Shown here: piece after piece, positions 1 through 13,374 of the stretch
Position numbering within the stretch: the first letter of the stretch is position 1
How the letters are laid out: the number at the start of each line of letters is the position of its first letter
Assembly (NCBI RefSeq): GCF_016545825.1
Contig: NC_052619.1
Location: 67,900,115-67,964,114, forward strand
DNA from: Eucalyptus grandis
Lineage: Eukaryota; Streptophyta; Magnoliopsida; Myrtales; Myrtaceae
Direction of reading: 5' to 3'
Length of the DNA: 64,000 bases
Program-made: the position numbers and the translations under genes
The notes under the pieces: model-generated
Database searches by the model: none
What the model was told of the DNA's origin: nothing
Seen by the model: only the letters and a program-made list of their open reading frames with translations

Positions 1-150
1 TTTGGCTGTCATGTAGGGCATATTGTCAATGTGGGGACCTCTATTTAATAAAGTTCATGAGAGTGAGGGGACTCCCATATGCAATTGTCTATTGTCCTTT
101 GTGGATGTGGTCCCAAAAACTAATTATTCTTTTTCTTATTCTTGGTGCAG

Positions 151-2870
151 ATTTGGCTTATGACAAGGATTATGTTGTTGTCATAGTTTGCTACGGTGGG
201 GAATTTGTGATTGAGGAGGATGAGTGGGAGTATGATGGTGGAAATGAGGGCACCATCTTTGTTGAGATAAAGAAAGCATCTTATATAGGATTTGTTAGGA
301 ATATAAGGACTTATTTGCCTTGTAAAGTTCATAAGTTGTTGTATTGTATTCTTGGGAAAGAGTTAAGAGATGGTTTGAGATACTTAGAAGATGATAATGG
401 TTTCGGGGATGTTTTATACCATTATATTCATAGTGAAGAGGTAAAAATATATGTTGAGTACGATAGTGAAAGTGAGGACAAAGATGATGATGGAGAGAGT
501 GCCCAAGTAGGACAAACATGAGATGGTATTTAAGGTAGTATTGACATTAGGGTCGAAGGAGGGCAGGATAGATATGATGGACAAGAGAGGATAGCATATG
601 CAGTTCACTAAATTGATGATAACATAGATGATGTCACAATCACTGGATTAGAGTGGGAAGTAGTTGAATCAACTAATGATGATGATGAAGGATTGTCTTG
701 CTGAAAATTTCATAAGTGATAACGACAAGGAGGAGCTTATAGAGTCAAGAAAAAAACGAAGGGATTTTTTGACAGATAAGTTTGCAGCTTTGAAGGTAGC
801 TAATGAAGTTTTAAATAGGGCCGAAGGCCCTGTAGATGTTGGTGCTAGTGCTGCTGGCGAGGAGACTGATTTTGAAGAAAGCGTCGAGAATGCTACTTCT
901 AGGATGAGCTTGAAGAAGATGAAGGAGTTGTGTGTAGAAGGAAAAATAAGTTTCCTTCTTATGATCCATCCATTGCCTCTTCTACTTTGTCGGTAGGTAT
1001 GAAATTTCATGATGTAAAACAATTTAGATAAGCTATACTGAAGAACTCCATTGCTGTACAGAAGAATATTGACTTCATTAGAAACACTAAGACCTTTGTA
1101 AGAGCTAGGTGTTCGCAGCAAAATTGCCTATGGAAGATCTATGGCGCATTTGTTAAGAGAAGTGGATCTTTCCAGATTAGAACCTACCAAGAGGAACATA
1201 CTTGTTTCATTAATTTTCAAAATAAAATGGTAACAAGTGCATGGTTGTCAAACCACTTCTTTGACTTGATTAAGCTGATGCCTCAGATTAATACTACTCA
1301 GTTCAAGATGCTGGTGAAGGAGCAGATATGCATCAATATATCTAGGACTCAATGCAAAAGATCGAAACAAAAGGTGATGAAAATACTCATTAGTCAATAC
1401 AGCAGTGAATATGGACAGTTGTGGGATTATGCTTGGGAGTGTAGGCTGCAAAATCCTTCAAGTAGAGTGTATGTAAATGTCGCGGAGAGACCACTTCCTG
1501 ATATTGGGACTAAGTTTGATAAGTTTTATGTTTGCTTCGATGCATGCAAACGAGGATTTTTATTTGGTTGTCGACGAATTATATGATTGGATGGGTGTTT
1601 TTTGAAGGGCTTGTGCAAGGGATAATTGTTGACAACAATTGGAAGAGATGCAAATAACCAAATGTTTCCACTGGCTTGGGCTATTGTGAAGGTAGAGAAC
1701 AAGGACAATTGGTCTTGGTTCCTAAAAAAATTGATAACTGATTTGGAGATAACAAATGGGGTAGGGTGGGCATTCATGAGTGACCAACAAAAGGTAATGT
1801 TTGCTTTTTGAAAAATTTGGTGAATTGTTTGCTTTTTGATATCAACATGTTATTTGTTTACATTTATTATTTTGAATTATTGCAGGGATTGGTTCTAGCA
1901 ATAGCTGAGTTGTTGCCTTATGCTGAACATAGACTGTGTGCGCTGCAAATATACGCAAATTGGGCAAAGAAATTTAAAGGGGACAAGCTGCAGTCACACT
2001 TTTGGCAGCTAGCAAAGAGCACGAATATGACTAACTTTAGGATGGCCAAAGAAGAACTACTTCAAATGACAAAGGAATGTTATGATGCACTATTCCAAAC
2101 AGAACCGAAGTATTGATGTAGGGCGTTCTTCAGCGAGGAATTCAAGCGCGATAACATCGATAACAACATTTGAGAATCATTCAATGGGAGGATAATAGAG
2201 GCCAGATGCAAACCAATTACCTTGATACTTGAAAACATACGGGTTATGGTCATGACTCGGCTGCACAGATAAAGAGATGAGACTGCAAAGTGGATTATGC
2301 AATGTGGTCCTAGGATTGCTAAGAAATTGGATGAGAACTTGGCTGCAAGCAAGTATTGTTATCCCGTTTGGAATGATGATGAAGTATATGAGATTATGAA
2401 GGGTTCCGATAAATATGTTGTCCATTTAGATACAATGAAGTGTTTATGTAGAGCATGACAACTAAGTGGAATTTCTTGTGCACATGTGCCATTGAATTGA
2501 AGGGCCACAACACATAAGACTACATTGATGATTAGTACAATAAACCGATATATCTTGCTTCGTATCAATTCATGTTGCAGCCAATCAGAAGTAGCAAGTT
2601 CTGGGAGCCAACAGATCGCAAAACACCTCAACCTTTGCCAATAAAGAAGAAAATGAGAATGATGGAGGGAGAGGTCTCATGTCAGCGTAGGATGAATAAG
2701 ATAGGTGTACTGATAAAATGCTATTTTTGCCGCATAGTAGGGCACAATACTAGGCGTTGTCAATTAAGGAAGCAGCAAGAACAATTGAGTAGGGCCAAAG
2801 GCCTTAGTGAAGGGACAGTTGGAGAAGAAAGGCGAAGTGAGTCGACTGTTCTTCAATCCATGACAATAAA
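151..2870 (+). pseudogene. MuDR-like (MULE) transposase, broken
   Basis: Relic of a mudrA-type DDE transposase. An exon appears to start after a ggtgcag acceptor at 144-150 with an acidic N-terminal domain (to about 521). A Cys/His-containing region follows (about 1000-1220), then the DDE core: LDGCFLKG with the first catalytic Asp near 1587-1610, GRDANNQMFPLAWA near 1645, and SDQQK with the second Asp near 1779-1793. An intron fits 1794-1885 (gtaatg to tgcag). The core resumes with AELLPYAEHRLCALQIYANW, where the usual His of the Cys-His pair is replaced. A SWIM zinc finger (CLC at 2441-2449, CAH at 2478-2486) and a CX2CX4HX4C knuckle (2719-2760) follow. Several stops and frameshifts break it, for example TGA at 2456-2458. 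The 5' end lies at or beyond the window edge. Family assignment is from remembered motifs; inactivity is seen directly. Confidence 0.85.
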
Positions 2871-2970
2871 CCCAGTAAATCTTGACAATTGTGTTTATTT
2901 TACTTTATGGTTGGTTACAAATATGTACATTTATATAAGTGACATGTATGTAATGTTTTTGTCTTTGTCA

Positions 2971-4116
2971 GGTCACGGGAATGACACGTGAAGAATTGGC
3001 TGAAGCTCCTACTGTACTTGAAACCGAAGGGCCTGTTCAAAGAACGCAAGGAAGAAGACAGCTATGTGAAGGATTGGCCGAAGCCTCTGTTATACCTGAA
3101 ACTAAAGGGCCTGTTCAAAGAAGGTAAGGTAGAAGACAGCCAGCTGCAGGATTGGCTGAAGCAACTAGAGAGCCAGTTAAGTCGACTATTCGTTAGCAGC
3201 AGCAGAGAAAAAAATACCCAGTAAATTCAATAATTTGAGTTTAGTTTTCCTTGATGTTGTTATATGGCATGATGTTATATTTATGATGTCCTTTGTCTTT
3301 TTCTTAGATTTGAAGAAGGCAAGCTATAGCTCAGCTGCCAATAGAGGACCCACTTGAAGGGCCACCACAAGATCCATCACCAAGGTCACCAGAAAGGCCA
3401 CTAGAAGGGTCATCACAAGGGCCACCACAAAAGCCAATCGAAGGTGTCACTGAAGTTGAAGGGCTAAATAGAAAAACAACAAGAAGAAAGCCAAATCAAG
3501 AGCCACCTACAAAAAGGCCATCTAGAAAACGCCTAATTGAAGAATTGGCCGAAGAATTGGCCTAAGAAGAGCAAGAGCCCAAGAAATCAAATGCGAGAAG
3601 AAGAGCCAACCAATTACAAGTACCTGAAAGTGACGCTCTCCTTCGAATAAGAAGGGCTCTTGGGAAGAGGTTAAAATAATATGGTTATGGCCTTTATACA
3701 GATAAGCGTTCTGGAATAGTTATTCTTAATGTAAGTTTTATAGGCTGCATTTAATTTAATTTATAGTGCAAATTGTTGTTGATAATTGAGTTTTCTTTTT
3801 GAAGCATGAGAGAAGTTTAGAGGTTCTTATCTCTCAAGGCCCAACTCAAGAATCAATGGCTGCACTAACAAAGAATAAGACATTGGCTACGCCAACAAGA
3901 AAGAAGAGTAAGAAGAACCCAGTCGCAGGTCCATCTAATTCAGTTCAGCCTACGACAGTTGTAGCTCCTTCTAAATCAATTCAGCCTATGACAATTGCAG
4001 CTCCATCAGAATCAACACATACCGAGACAGTTGAAGAAGAAGTCTCACATTCAGTTAGAAAAAGTGCACGGATTATGAATCAAGTGAAAAGTCAATCAAA
4101 AAGAGCACGAACATGA
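2971..4116 (+). pseudogene. Repetitive basic tail of the MULE transposase
   Basis: Continuation of the transposase gene. After a ttgtcag acceptor at about 2964-2970 the reading gives a repeated module, ELAEA..ETEGPVQRTQGRRQ-like, with period about 80 bp, at least twice between 2990 and 3180. A Pro/Arg/Lys-rich stretch follows at 3305-3660 (EGPPQ, KRPSRKR). The last exon-like ORF is 3799-4116, with a degenerate repeat of PS.S.QPMT.AAPSES type and a basic end rich in Ser, Lys and Arg. Such low-complexity tails occur after the zinc knuckle in long plant MULE transposases. The frame is broken at several points, so it is annotated as part of a dead gene. Confidence 0.55.
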
Positions 4117-4299
4117 TGCATTGTGCATATTGATTGATAAAATGGGATGTGATATGATTTGTGCGGTTGAGGAGTCAGTTAAACAACTGTGGATGTTTTT
4201 TTTTTTAATAGTTTGTCATTGACTTTATGAGACTTCAGACTTCATTTCAATATCAATGGAACGATCTAATTGATTGTCATTTTTGCATTTTCATTTTTT

Positions 4300-4875
4300 T
4301 TTTTTTTTATTGTGTTTTTACTTTTACTTATTGCTTCTGGTGGTGGATCTGTGGTGGTGAATGGGATGCTCGTGTCGCTGGAGGTGGTGGCTAGTGAAGC
4401 CCGGTGGTGGTGGGTGCATTGTGGGGGTTGGGTTAGGGCCTCTTACTGCAGCTACTACTGGTGCAAGAGTGTAGTATGCATAGCCTAGCTTGCACGAGCC
4501 CCTTTACAATGAACCCACAACCCACCACCAACAGTGACTGCTAATGACAGGTCTATGGTGGTGGCTATGTGCTGGTGTGGTAGCTGGGATGTTGGTGTTG
4601 CTAGTGGTAGTGGTCGGTGGTGACTGCTAATGCCTATTGATGGTGGGTCTATTATAGGGGTTGGATTGGGGTTTGTGCTACAACATGGTGCAAGCTGATG
4701 TGAGGCACCTTGCACTAGCAATTTCTACAGCAGCATACCACCAGCATAGTGGTGGCTGGTGGTGGTTCAAGTGGATGCCTGGGATGCTTGGTGTGGCTGG
4801 TGGTGATGGCTGGAGGCCAATGGTGGCCAGTGGTGGGCGGTGGTGGTGGCTGGTAGTAGTTGAATGGCTGGTGCA
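4300..4875. repeat. GGT/GTG-rich low-complexity tract
   Basis: Long stretch dominated by tggtgg, ggtggtg and ctggtg on the + strand. It gives Val/Gly/Trp-rich ORFs on + and His/Pro-rich ORFs on -. The ORFs follow from composition and I do not call them genes. Confidence 0.7.
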
Positions 4876-4883
4876 ATTTATAG

Positions 4884-5100
4884 AGGAAATGTACAAAAAA
4901 ATTGGCACTTAACTGATCACATTCTAAAAAACCTAGCATTTAAGTGTTCATTTTTAATTACAAGTGGCACTTAAGTGATCACTTTTACTAATAACTTGAC
5001 ACTTAAATGACTCTTTTTATTTTATTTTATTTTATTTATCATGACTGGCACTTAAGAGATCATTACATACAACTTATAGCACTCGAGTAATCACTCGTGT
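4884..5100 (+). repeat. MULE-type terminal or subterminal repeat, left copy
   Basis: Begins gaggaaatgtacaaaaaaa and carries repeated ggcacttaa(g/c)tgatca-like motifs. An inverted counterpart lies at 6190-6336 (the complement starts gagaaaagtacatt and continues with gtgtcataac and cacttaagtgcc). The pair flanks the GRF zinc-finger gene and could be the ends of one MULE. I find no convincing 9-bp target duplication, so element limits are unsure. Confidence 0.5.
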
Positions 5101-5526
5101 CTGTCCTATGTATATGGTGGTTTATAGCAAACCAGAGAAGCTGTTAGTTTAATATGGCAACTTCATTCAATTCAATGTTTGCTGCCGGTTTATATTCAGT
5201 TCAAGTAAAGAAGTCACCACAACACATCGACCAAATATACATTCCATCATCACCGATTTATATTAATAAATAAATAAAAACGTAGTACAAACAACATCTC
5301 ATTCATTCATTTTCCTTGACCTCCCCACAAGCACAAGAAGTAACACATAATACAATGATAGCCCAAAAAATAAAAAGCCACAACAATCTTATAGACAACA
5401 CAAAACTTCTTCTCATCTTCCAAAAAGATAAGTTACATTTCATTCAAAACAAGTACATTTCTCCACTCATTTACAACTATAGCAGTCGGAGAAACTTCTT
5501 CTCAGCTTCTAGTACTTTACATTTCA

Positions 5527-5970
5527 TCATAAAGTAGGAAAGACAAAAAAACAACAACACAATAAACGCTTATAACACTTCCGTTCAATTTTCATCATTG
5601 AAACTTCATTCTTCAATTGGTTAGCAGAAGATGCTTGAGCTTGCATTGAGTCAATATTGTCCAAGTTGTCCACAAGTGTAGATGGAGGTTGATGACATCC
5701 ATCAAGTAGGTTCAATATCACCTCTGTGGCTCGGTGAGAGAATTTCGCATCGACTCATTTGAAATATTTGCACTTTGACTCTTCTCCGTATCGAGCGCAT
5801 CCATAGAATTTTCTCCTAGGATTTGTTCGAGTCCACGATGTTCTTCTTGGATTTGGTAACCCACAAAAACAGAAATGCTCGCCTTCTCCTTCGCATCGAC
5901 GAGATAAATTTGAGCCGCTGTTAAAAGTCATGCTCTCCATTTCCAATTTCGACTGAAGAATTTGAGGCAA
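5527..5970 (-). pseudogene. GRF-type zinc-finger protein, one nonsense codon
   Basis: A reading frame of 147 codons on the - strand with a single TGA at 5755-5757. The N-terminal part has a GRF zinc finger: CFCG, RRTSWTRTNP, FYGCARYG, CKYFK. The usual Trp of the terminal KYFKW motif is exactly where the TGA falls, so TGG to TGA is the simplest explanation. After the stop the same frame continues with a polar segment (SMQAQASSANQLKNEVSMM) and a Cys/Phe-rich hydrophobic end (LLCCCFFVFP), like the C-terminal membrane segment of small plant GRF proteins. GRF fingers bind nucleic acid. Plants carry many such small genes near MULE transposases; the role is unknown. It converges on the transposase and sits between MULE-like repeats. 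Confidence 0.75.
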
Positions 5971-6189
5971 ATCGATTTAGGGTTCGGGACTAGGGCTCCA
6001 ATGCTTCAATGGCATTTTGCCCGATTTAGGGTTTTAGATTTAGGGCAATTGGGGAGACAACGCCATTTTGATTGATTTAAGGGCTCTATTTTGGCCAACT
6101 CTTGAAATGACGTCGTTTTGGGTGAATTAGAGCTGAGTTAGCTCTCCGACGGGCCACCTTGACGAGAAATATTAATATTTAAATGCCAC
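5971..6189 (-). promoter_or_regulatory. 5' flank of the GRF gene
   Basis: A stretch with recurring atttagggtt/ttagggtttt motifs, ending in the terminal repeat. It is the natural leader and promoter for the - strand GRF gene, but I see no definite TATA box. Confidence 0.3.
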
Positions 6190-6336
6190 GTATGATTTCC
6201 GGCTGGCTTCGCCGGAGATGGCACTTGGATGTCCCACTTTTCTTCAAATGTGGCACTTAAGTGTACATTTCGTAAGTTATGGCACTTAAGTGTCATTTTG
6301 AAGCAAAGTTATGACACTTGTAATGTACTTTTCTCG
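6190..6336 (-). repeat. MULE-type terminal repeat, right copy
   Basis: Contains inverted versions of the motifs at 4884-5100: tggcacttaagtg twice, then tatgacacttgtaatgtac and ttttctc. It marks the probable right end of MULE material. Confidence 0.5.
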
Positions 6337-6399
6337 TTCCTTTTACATTGTCTTTTTGAATGTGAATGTATGTTTTGAGTAACTTTGTTTTTCTTGTTA

Positions 6400-6725
6400 T
6401 TATTTCAAACTATGTCTACTATGATGCAAATGCCTCAAACTTTTTTTTTGTATCACTAAAAATTAGAAACTTGCTCATTGTAAAACAAACATCTTAAACT
6501 TTTTTGTGTTATAAAAAATACTGAATTTATATTAGTGTGACAAATGTATCTCGGATGGATTTAAAATAGAGGATGTATATGTTATATATATATATACTAT
6601 ATACATATACATGGATGGTATATATATTTAAAATATGTATATGTATATATATATATATATATGGATGTATATGTATATATATATAAGTCTGGATTTTTCT
6701 ATGACAAAAAAAAAGGGGAGGGTAT
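6400..6725. repeat. MITE-like repeat with (TA)n core
   Basis: Ends read as inverted partners: tatgatgcaaatgcctcaaac with a T run on the left, and an A run with ggggagggtatcacaca on the right. The middle (about 6570-6700) is (TA)n with tatatgtatatg variants. Related copies lie at 49787-50050 and, in part, near 51160-51340. Confidence 0.5.
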
Positions 6726-7029
6726 CACACACCTTTTAACTTTTTATAATATTAAATGCTCAAAACCTTGAAAAAATTGCTTATACTGACTTTTGGATAC
6801 ATATATTTTTTTAAAATTCTTTTTTAAATCTGACTTGTTTATAAGTGAGGTAAACATAAGAGAGGAGAACGATTTAAGTGGGCTCATTGGTGGAAACCTA
6901 ATCGAGCACCACATAACCAAGAACTTTTACAGCATCACACGTGAATTCCAAAAGAGCCACAATAAGAATTTCCCATTAATATCTGACACCCCATACTCTC
7001 ATAACTAGACCATGCACACTAGCCACACA

Positions 7030-7327
7030 ACATCAAAGGCAGTGCCGTCCGAGAATTCTTGTGTTGCGTGGCCATAATCGACCTAAAGAAGGCCATCGTG
7101 CTCTAGCCCCTCTTGTCCCATCCATTTCAGGTAGCGCTAACCGTACCAAATGTTGAACGCACTTGTGGCACGTATCACAAACCCTTGCACTGCATGTAAC
7201 CAGTAAGGTTGCACTGGCGCTCACACCCGATCCACCGCACGCTCGCTCTGTTGAACGTCTCTGGAGACGGCACGAGCATCAGGCGCCTCCTCAACATGGT
7301 CATCTTTGTAGCTTTGAAAAGGGGGAC
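7030..7327 (-). pseudogene. KCR-like unit A, C-terminal exon
   Basis: Last exon of a very-long-chain 3-ketoacyl-CoA reductase-like gene (an SDR-family microsomal enzyme; it does the first reduction in fatty-acid elongation at the ER). On the - strand, after an acceptor at 7328-7330, it encodes a VPLF..ATKM-type start, then LVPSPETFNRASVRWIG. Compared with units B, D and E it lacks one G near 7206 (aaggttg against aagggttg), so the frame shifts into NLTGYMQCKGL and the end of the protein is lost. Its upstream neighbour exon is at 14652-14721, with a copia element in the intron between them. No earlier exons of this unit are seen. Confidence 0.75.
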
Positions 7328-7737
7328 CTTTATTTGGAGAATTCGAGAATATGTCAGTTTCAACTTCTTCTGTACCGTATACGGCTTGTACGTAAACTTA
7401 ATTCAACGTGTAAAGTGATTCTTTTGACCGGTGCTTTATACATGTATTATCTAATGCGTAGCTTTAGCCCAGCATGGAGTAGCATTAATTTAACTTGCAA
7501 GCACAGTAGCTACACATGGCCTTGCCCTAGGAGACAAACATGGGGGTGTAATGGTGTTAATTTCCACGAAGTTTCATCGTTCAAATCGACGGTTGGGATA
7601 ACACGGAGAAACCAGGGTTTTCATCCTTCAAACCGGGGAATCAACATGGGGCTCGAAGACGATGTTTGATGTGCGAAGAAAGACGAAGGTGATAACACCA
7701 GCACGGTAGCAGGTGCTACTGAACATGCTTACACGCA

Positions 7738-7739
<2 letters not shown>

Positions 7740-7775
<36 letters not shown>
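7740..7775. repeat. (GA)n microsatellite
   Basis: Uninterrupted ga dinucleotides for about 34 bases inside the unit A intron. Confidence 0.95.
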
Positions 7776-7780
<5 letters not shown>

Positions 7781-8129
7781 AACATGGGAATGATGACGGT
7801 ACGGAACTATCAGTTAAGTAGTAGATATTAATTAATTCATGAATTGCTCATACTAATTAATTATGTGTGAGAAATGATATCTGAACCGATGACACGAGGA
7901 TTTTTTATTGTATGACCATTCTTTACACATTGCCCTCATTTTACTAGATAAGTTGGTCTTTCTTAATATATTAGAAATATTCAGAAAACATTGAATTCGT
8001 GGAACTATTTGGTGTGTGTTAGTTTAAGTGAAAGAATTTTTAGCGAATTAATTTCCTTAACTTTCACACTTTGGTTTGTTGAAAATGATCAGTCAACAAA
8101 AAATTATTTATGATCAAAGAAAATATATA

Positions 8130-8586
8130 TGTTGGATGCAAATTGCGCAATCCCAAGATCTCAATAACTAGAACAAGAACATGCATAATTGAGTAGAAAG
8201 ATTAACGCACATGTTTTGGGATCTATTGTTCTTGAAGCGGAAGCCAAAACACAATGTTCCACGCGCAAGTCATTCTTCTTTATTGCGCTCTGTATCACTG
8301 GCTCAATGAGGCGGCCTCATCACGTTTAGCGTTAGGTAAACGCTCATTAGGTGAGGATACATGTGAGAATTAGGGTTAGAGGAGAGATTTGAGCACTATT
8401 TATAGAGTTTCTAGTCAGGCCCCCCTCATTATGGGCTAGGCTCAACTCGGCCCACACTAGCCAATTCCATATTAGATTAATTAAGAATCCTTCTATCTTA
8501 CCTTAGACCAACCATGTTTTACGTTAACCATAAAAATAGTAAATTACAATATCTATTAATGTGGTTCACATTAGGAAAACTCTACA
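8130..8586 (-). repeat. 3' LTR of the unit A copia
   Basis: Matches 13885-14341 along its whole length with scattered substitutions. Ends tgttgg and ctaca on the + strand. Confidence 0.9.
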
Positions 8587-11500
8587 TTCTCCCACTTGGA
8601 CTATATTAATTGAAATCGTATTGTATGTGCGGACATTTGGTCTTGAGATAATTTCTAATAGTCAATCACATCCCATAAAATCTTAAATACCGAATCATGG
8701 CGGTAACTACATGTATACACACAAAGCCTTCCATGGTCATGAGTGCTCTCAACTTTATTGATATGGATTTAATATGGTAGTGTGGCAAATGGATAACATC
8801 TCTCATAGAGAAATTCCATTTGTCAATCACCATTCTCTTATCTTAGGCGACACAAAAAAACTTGCACCACTAGAGAATGTCTTTATGGTTCCAATGAACC
8901 CCATATGCCTTGTCCTTACGATTAATCTTTCTTTATGTATAACAAGGCAAATGCACAATGCTAATAATCGGATGCCCCTAGCCTTCACTCAAGGTTTATA
9001 TAATACATTGAGACTTTATCGATATGTATTCAATATAATAACAACACATTCAAAAATATTTTATTGAATGTAAAAGTTGATACATATCAAACCGTTACTA
9101 AATGTAATGAACACGGATGAAATCTTTATCAGAACAAAACCAAAATAGCTTCCACTAAACAACAATATCTCATGATACTCCTAGGCCCATGCTAATGACA
9201 TGTCACTCAAATACACATGGGCGTAGACCTTTAATTAGTGGATCTGCAACCATATCATTCGTGGAAATATGTTATATTATAACGTCACATTTTTGTACCG
9301 GTTCTTTATGGTAAAAAATTTTGACCGCCATATATTTAGACCCATTGAGACCTTTGTAGTACATAAATAATACTACAAATTTATTGTTTCAATACAACCG
9401 TATGGGTTTATTGATAAAGTTAAAAAACAATCAATTTCTTCATGAGGTTTTGGAGCCTAATGACCCAAGTAACAACCTAAAAAAATGTTACAAACTTTGT
9501 TTACATAGTAGAAAATGATAAAAAACTTTATTTACTGCACTTTATGCTAACATAAATATGTATTATTTTATTGATCACATATCATCTTAACAGCCGGCAA
9601 AGTTTATATATAAATACCTTACTAGCTGCAAAATTGAATATGTTTGTAAAACATCATATAATCTCTTGTCTTATTTAAGTACCTTAAAACCTTATTGATA
9701 GCAACTTAGTGATCGCATCTTGAATTTGACTGATATTTGCCTATAAGTCTAGTCGTAAAGACGATATTTAGTCTAGTGCAAATTCAAGTATATATTATAC
9801 TTTTAAATGCATTGGCACAAGGTACACCATTTAACTAGATTTTCTCAATATTTAAATAAATACAATGTGATAGATTAAGTCAATCACCCTTAACAACATG
9901 AGCAATTCCTAACTTGCAACGATGTATATTGTATATTTCCAAAATACAATTAGAAAATGTCCTCTGAGAAAATCTAATATAATATTGCGAAAACAATTTT
10001 TACGGACCTTAGTACAAATGATAAAAGATGCAATGTCTCAAGGTCACTATTAGTAAGCAAAATATTACGTATATAGAGTACAAGAAAAATAAATTTCCTC
10101 CCACTAACCTTACAGTATATATTAAATTACTTTGTTCTCAATTAAACAAAATAACAACACTATGAAACTTTAATAATATTGTCTGGAAATTTGCTTAAAA
10201 TTATGAATAAGACTTTTCAGTCTACACACAAGTTTACTTGAATTTGCTACAAAATCCTCCAGTTGCACTATATAAATTTTGTATCTATTTATTTGGCGTA
10301 ACTCCATATCAAAATAAATTATTAATGTCACGTTCACTCTGAAAGAATCTTTAAAAAATATTAGAAAAGAATAATTATTTCTTCATTATTAACTATCCAC
10401 CCCTCTTTTAGAGTGAAAACATTAGTTACAAGTTTAGTTTTAAACTCCATAATCTTTCTTTGAAATCCTTTTAGTTTTGTACACCAATTTACAACTAATG
10501 AACTTGTGATCTTTAGGCAAGTCAGTAAATTTCCAAACATTATGATGTTTCATAGATTGCATATCGTTTTTTATGGCATCTAATCACATACTTGATTGAG
10601 GATAAAAAACAACATTTATTTATGTCGCTAAATCAACCATGTAGTGGATATTGCAGTCATGCTCTCATAAATAGACCATATAGTCTAATGGAATAACTTA
10701 TCATCTTTTCCTAACAAATCTCCTAAGTAAAGCTATAACCACTTCATTTTATACTTGAGAGGTTTGAAAAAATTTCATCATAACTATATCAAGAATAGTA
10801 TCTTGAATCTCAACAAGTTTAATCTATGGTATAGGAAATTCCACAATTGTCTGTACCACAATTATCTGTATAAGCAAATACAAAGACACAGTGATTTTCC
10901 ATCATACTATTATCTTTAATAATCTAAGAGCAGCTATCATTTACAATTATGTCAAACTGTAGAAACTTTATAATATGTGATTTCATAATTCTTGTACCTT
11001 CTTTAGGGTCATAAAATTAATACCCATTGAATAATCTGAGTAAGATACAAAACAATTCCAAGTGGATCTAAATTCCAACCTATTTAATATTGAATTAGAT
11101 AACCTCACTTCTTCATGACACCTCTAAATTTAATATGATTCAAGTAATTTATGTCCAGTCTATAACTCAAAAGAAGTTTATGAAACAACTTTTGTATGTG
11201 AAAATGTTGCTTTTAAAATATCAGCTCAAAGAAGACTGGATAAATTAGTCTTACTAATCATACTCATCACCATGTTCAATATGGTGCATTTATGCCTTTC
11301 GGTCAAATATTTTTTGTCAGGATTTTCAGGTATAATAATTAAGTTACCACCCCAGAATCTACAAAGTATTCGACAAATGACCATTTAAGCTATTTCGCAT
11401 TGTCATACCTGCCAAAATACTCACGGCCACTTTTAAACCTAACAACCTTTTAAGACTAATTGTACACTGCTAAGGGCTGATTGTTTTTTTTTTTTTTTTA

Positions 11501-13374
11501 TTTTTAATTTTAAAATATTTTATCTGGGTCATTTTCCTTAAATAGAAAATTTTTGGAAACAAGATTTTAACCATATACCAGATGTATATGCCATTAGGAT
11601 TTAAACACAATCTTTGCAGATGTGTCCTAATTTCGATATTAGACAAAACATAATTACAAGCCACTAAGGCTTCCATCATCTTATAGTAGTGCAGTCCGTA
11701 GGTAAACCACTTTTTAAATGTTCCAGAATGGAACGCTTCATGGACAATAAACAAATTCTATTACTCTTTTCTCAAACAATAAATCATATGTTCACAACTT
11801 AAAATTTGAAGCAGTAAAACATCAATAATAGTTGAATTTTTAATTATAGAAAAATGTGACTAAAAAACAAGCAATATATATAATTAGTATCATGTGAGTA
11901 CCGTGTAACTTGACGTATTAGTACACATCCAGAGAGTTACATGCATAATCATATAATTACTTTTGGGCAGAATACATGACATATAGTTGTACACTCATCA
12001 CATGATAGCGGTTATGAGAATATATTCCAATGTTCGTGAATTCATCACCTTTGGGTATATGAATCACTAAGATTAGTTACTCATCCACCACACCATCATG
12101 TATCCCTCCATGAACTAATACACAATCACCTCATTGAGGAGTATAACCACGCATTAGACCAGGAAGACATCCAAATCAATATATGAGACCGAAATTTCTT
12201 AAACTCAATCAAGCGTGCCACTTTGGTAGTCACTACTCAATTGAATCCATGAAACTCTCTCATACTAGGGATATAATTTTACTTCTCACATCACCATATA
12301 CATGTGATTTTAACTTTAGTAATATGGGCAGTAAATCACTAAAATCACATGTCATGTAATTACATTACTTTATTCATTAATAAAAATTAATCATACATAT
12401 ATTTATTCATTAATAAAAATTATATATATATATATAGCAAACCTGAAAGACAAATTCTAATGAGATCACCGATCACAGCAATAGAAGAAACTTCTCATAA
12501 CAGAGAAGAAAGCATCTTTTATGCATCCCGATTACAGATTACCAGAACAATATAAAAGAATGCTGATCTAGAAGATCTCCCATAAATTAACATCAATAGT
12601 AATACAGGGTACGCCAAATTGACAAGCCTAACAACTGATCTATTATGACTCATGAGTTTCATAAGGCAAAAAATGACTTCAAGGCCAACAACCGATTTAT
12701 TAGCTAATTTTTAAGTAATAAATTATCATTGTAATCAACCAATGACCTATTAATTGAATCAAACTAGAGAACCAAATATCTAAACTATAATAGTAGATAC
12801 TATTGTTCTACGTAAATGTTGTCATATTTCTTAACAAAAAAATTCAAATTAATGGACATTAACTAGTGACCAAATGAGTTTAGGTACAATATGCAATAAC
12901 TTAACTGACATGCATTACCCACATTCAGCAGATATGTTAATTAGTACAATCAGTTTGGTCACAGGTTCTTAAGATGTCAATCATTCAAAGGTTACCAGCA
13001 TGTAAAAGAATATGCATAAGCAACAAAAGTTTCATAACATTTTACTATTTCTCATCACCTCAATACATAGTTCAATTACTATCTCATAGTGATTGTATCT
13101 CATTAAGCCGGCTTTAGTTCACAATAAAATTTAATTTATTAATGAATCACACCATTATAATGTTTATGTGATAACATACTTATAACCCAACACTTATATT
13201 TTCAAAATCACAGAAAATAAAAGAAAAATATGTAAAAATACACTAAAATACACATATTTACAGCTTTTTGTGAAAATGTATTTTCACATCTACAAAATCA
13301 TCAAACATATAAAAAAAATACATCACAAGATAGAGCATGGAAATACGAATCCAACGCCACTAACCACGCCCCTG

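Noticed and set aside
4485..4939. His/Pro-rich small ORFs
   Set aside because: Complement of a GGT-rich tract; low complexity only.
6570..6700. Possible matrix-attachment or origin region in the (TA)n tract
   Set aside because: Only simple AT repeats in a MITE; nothing specific.
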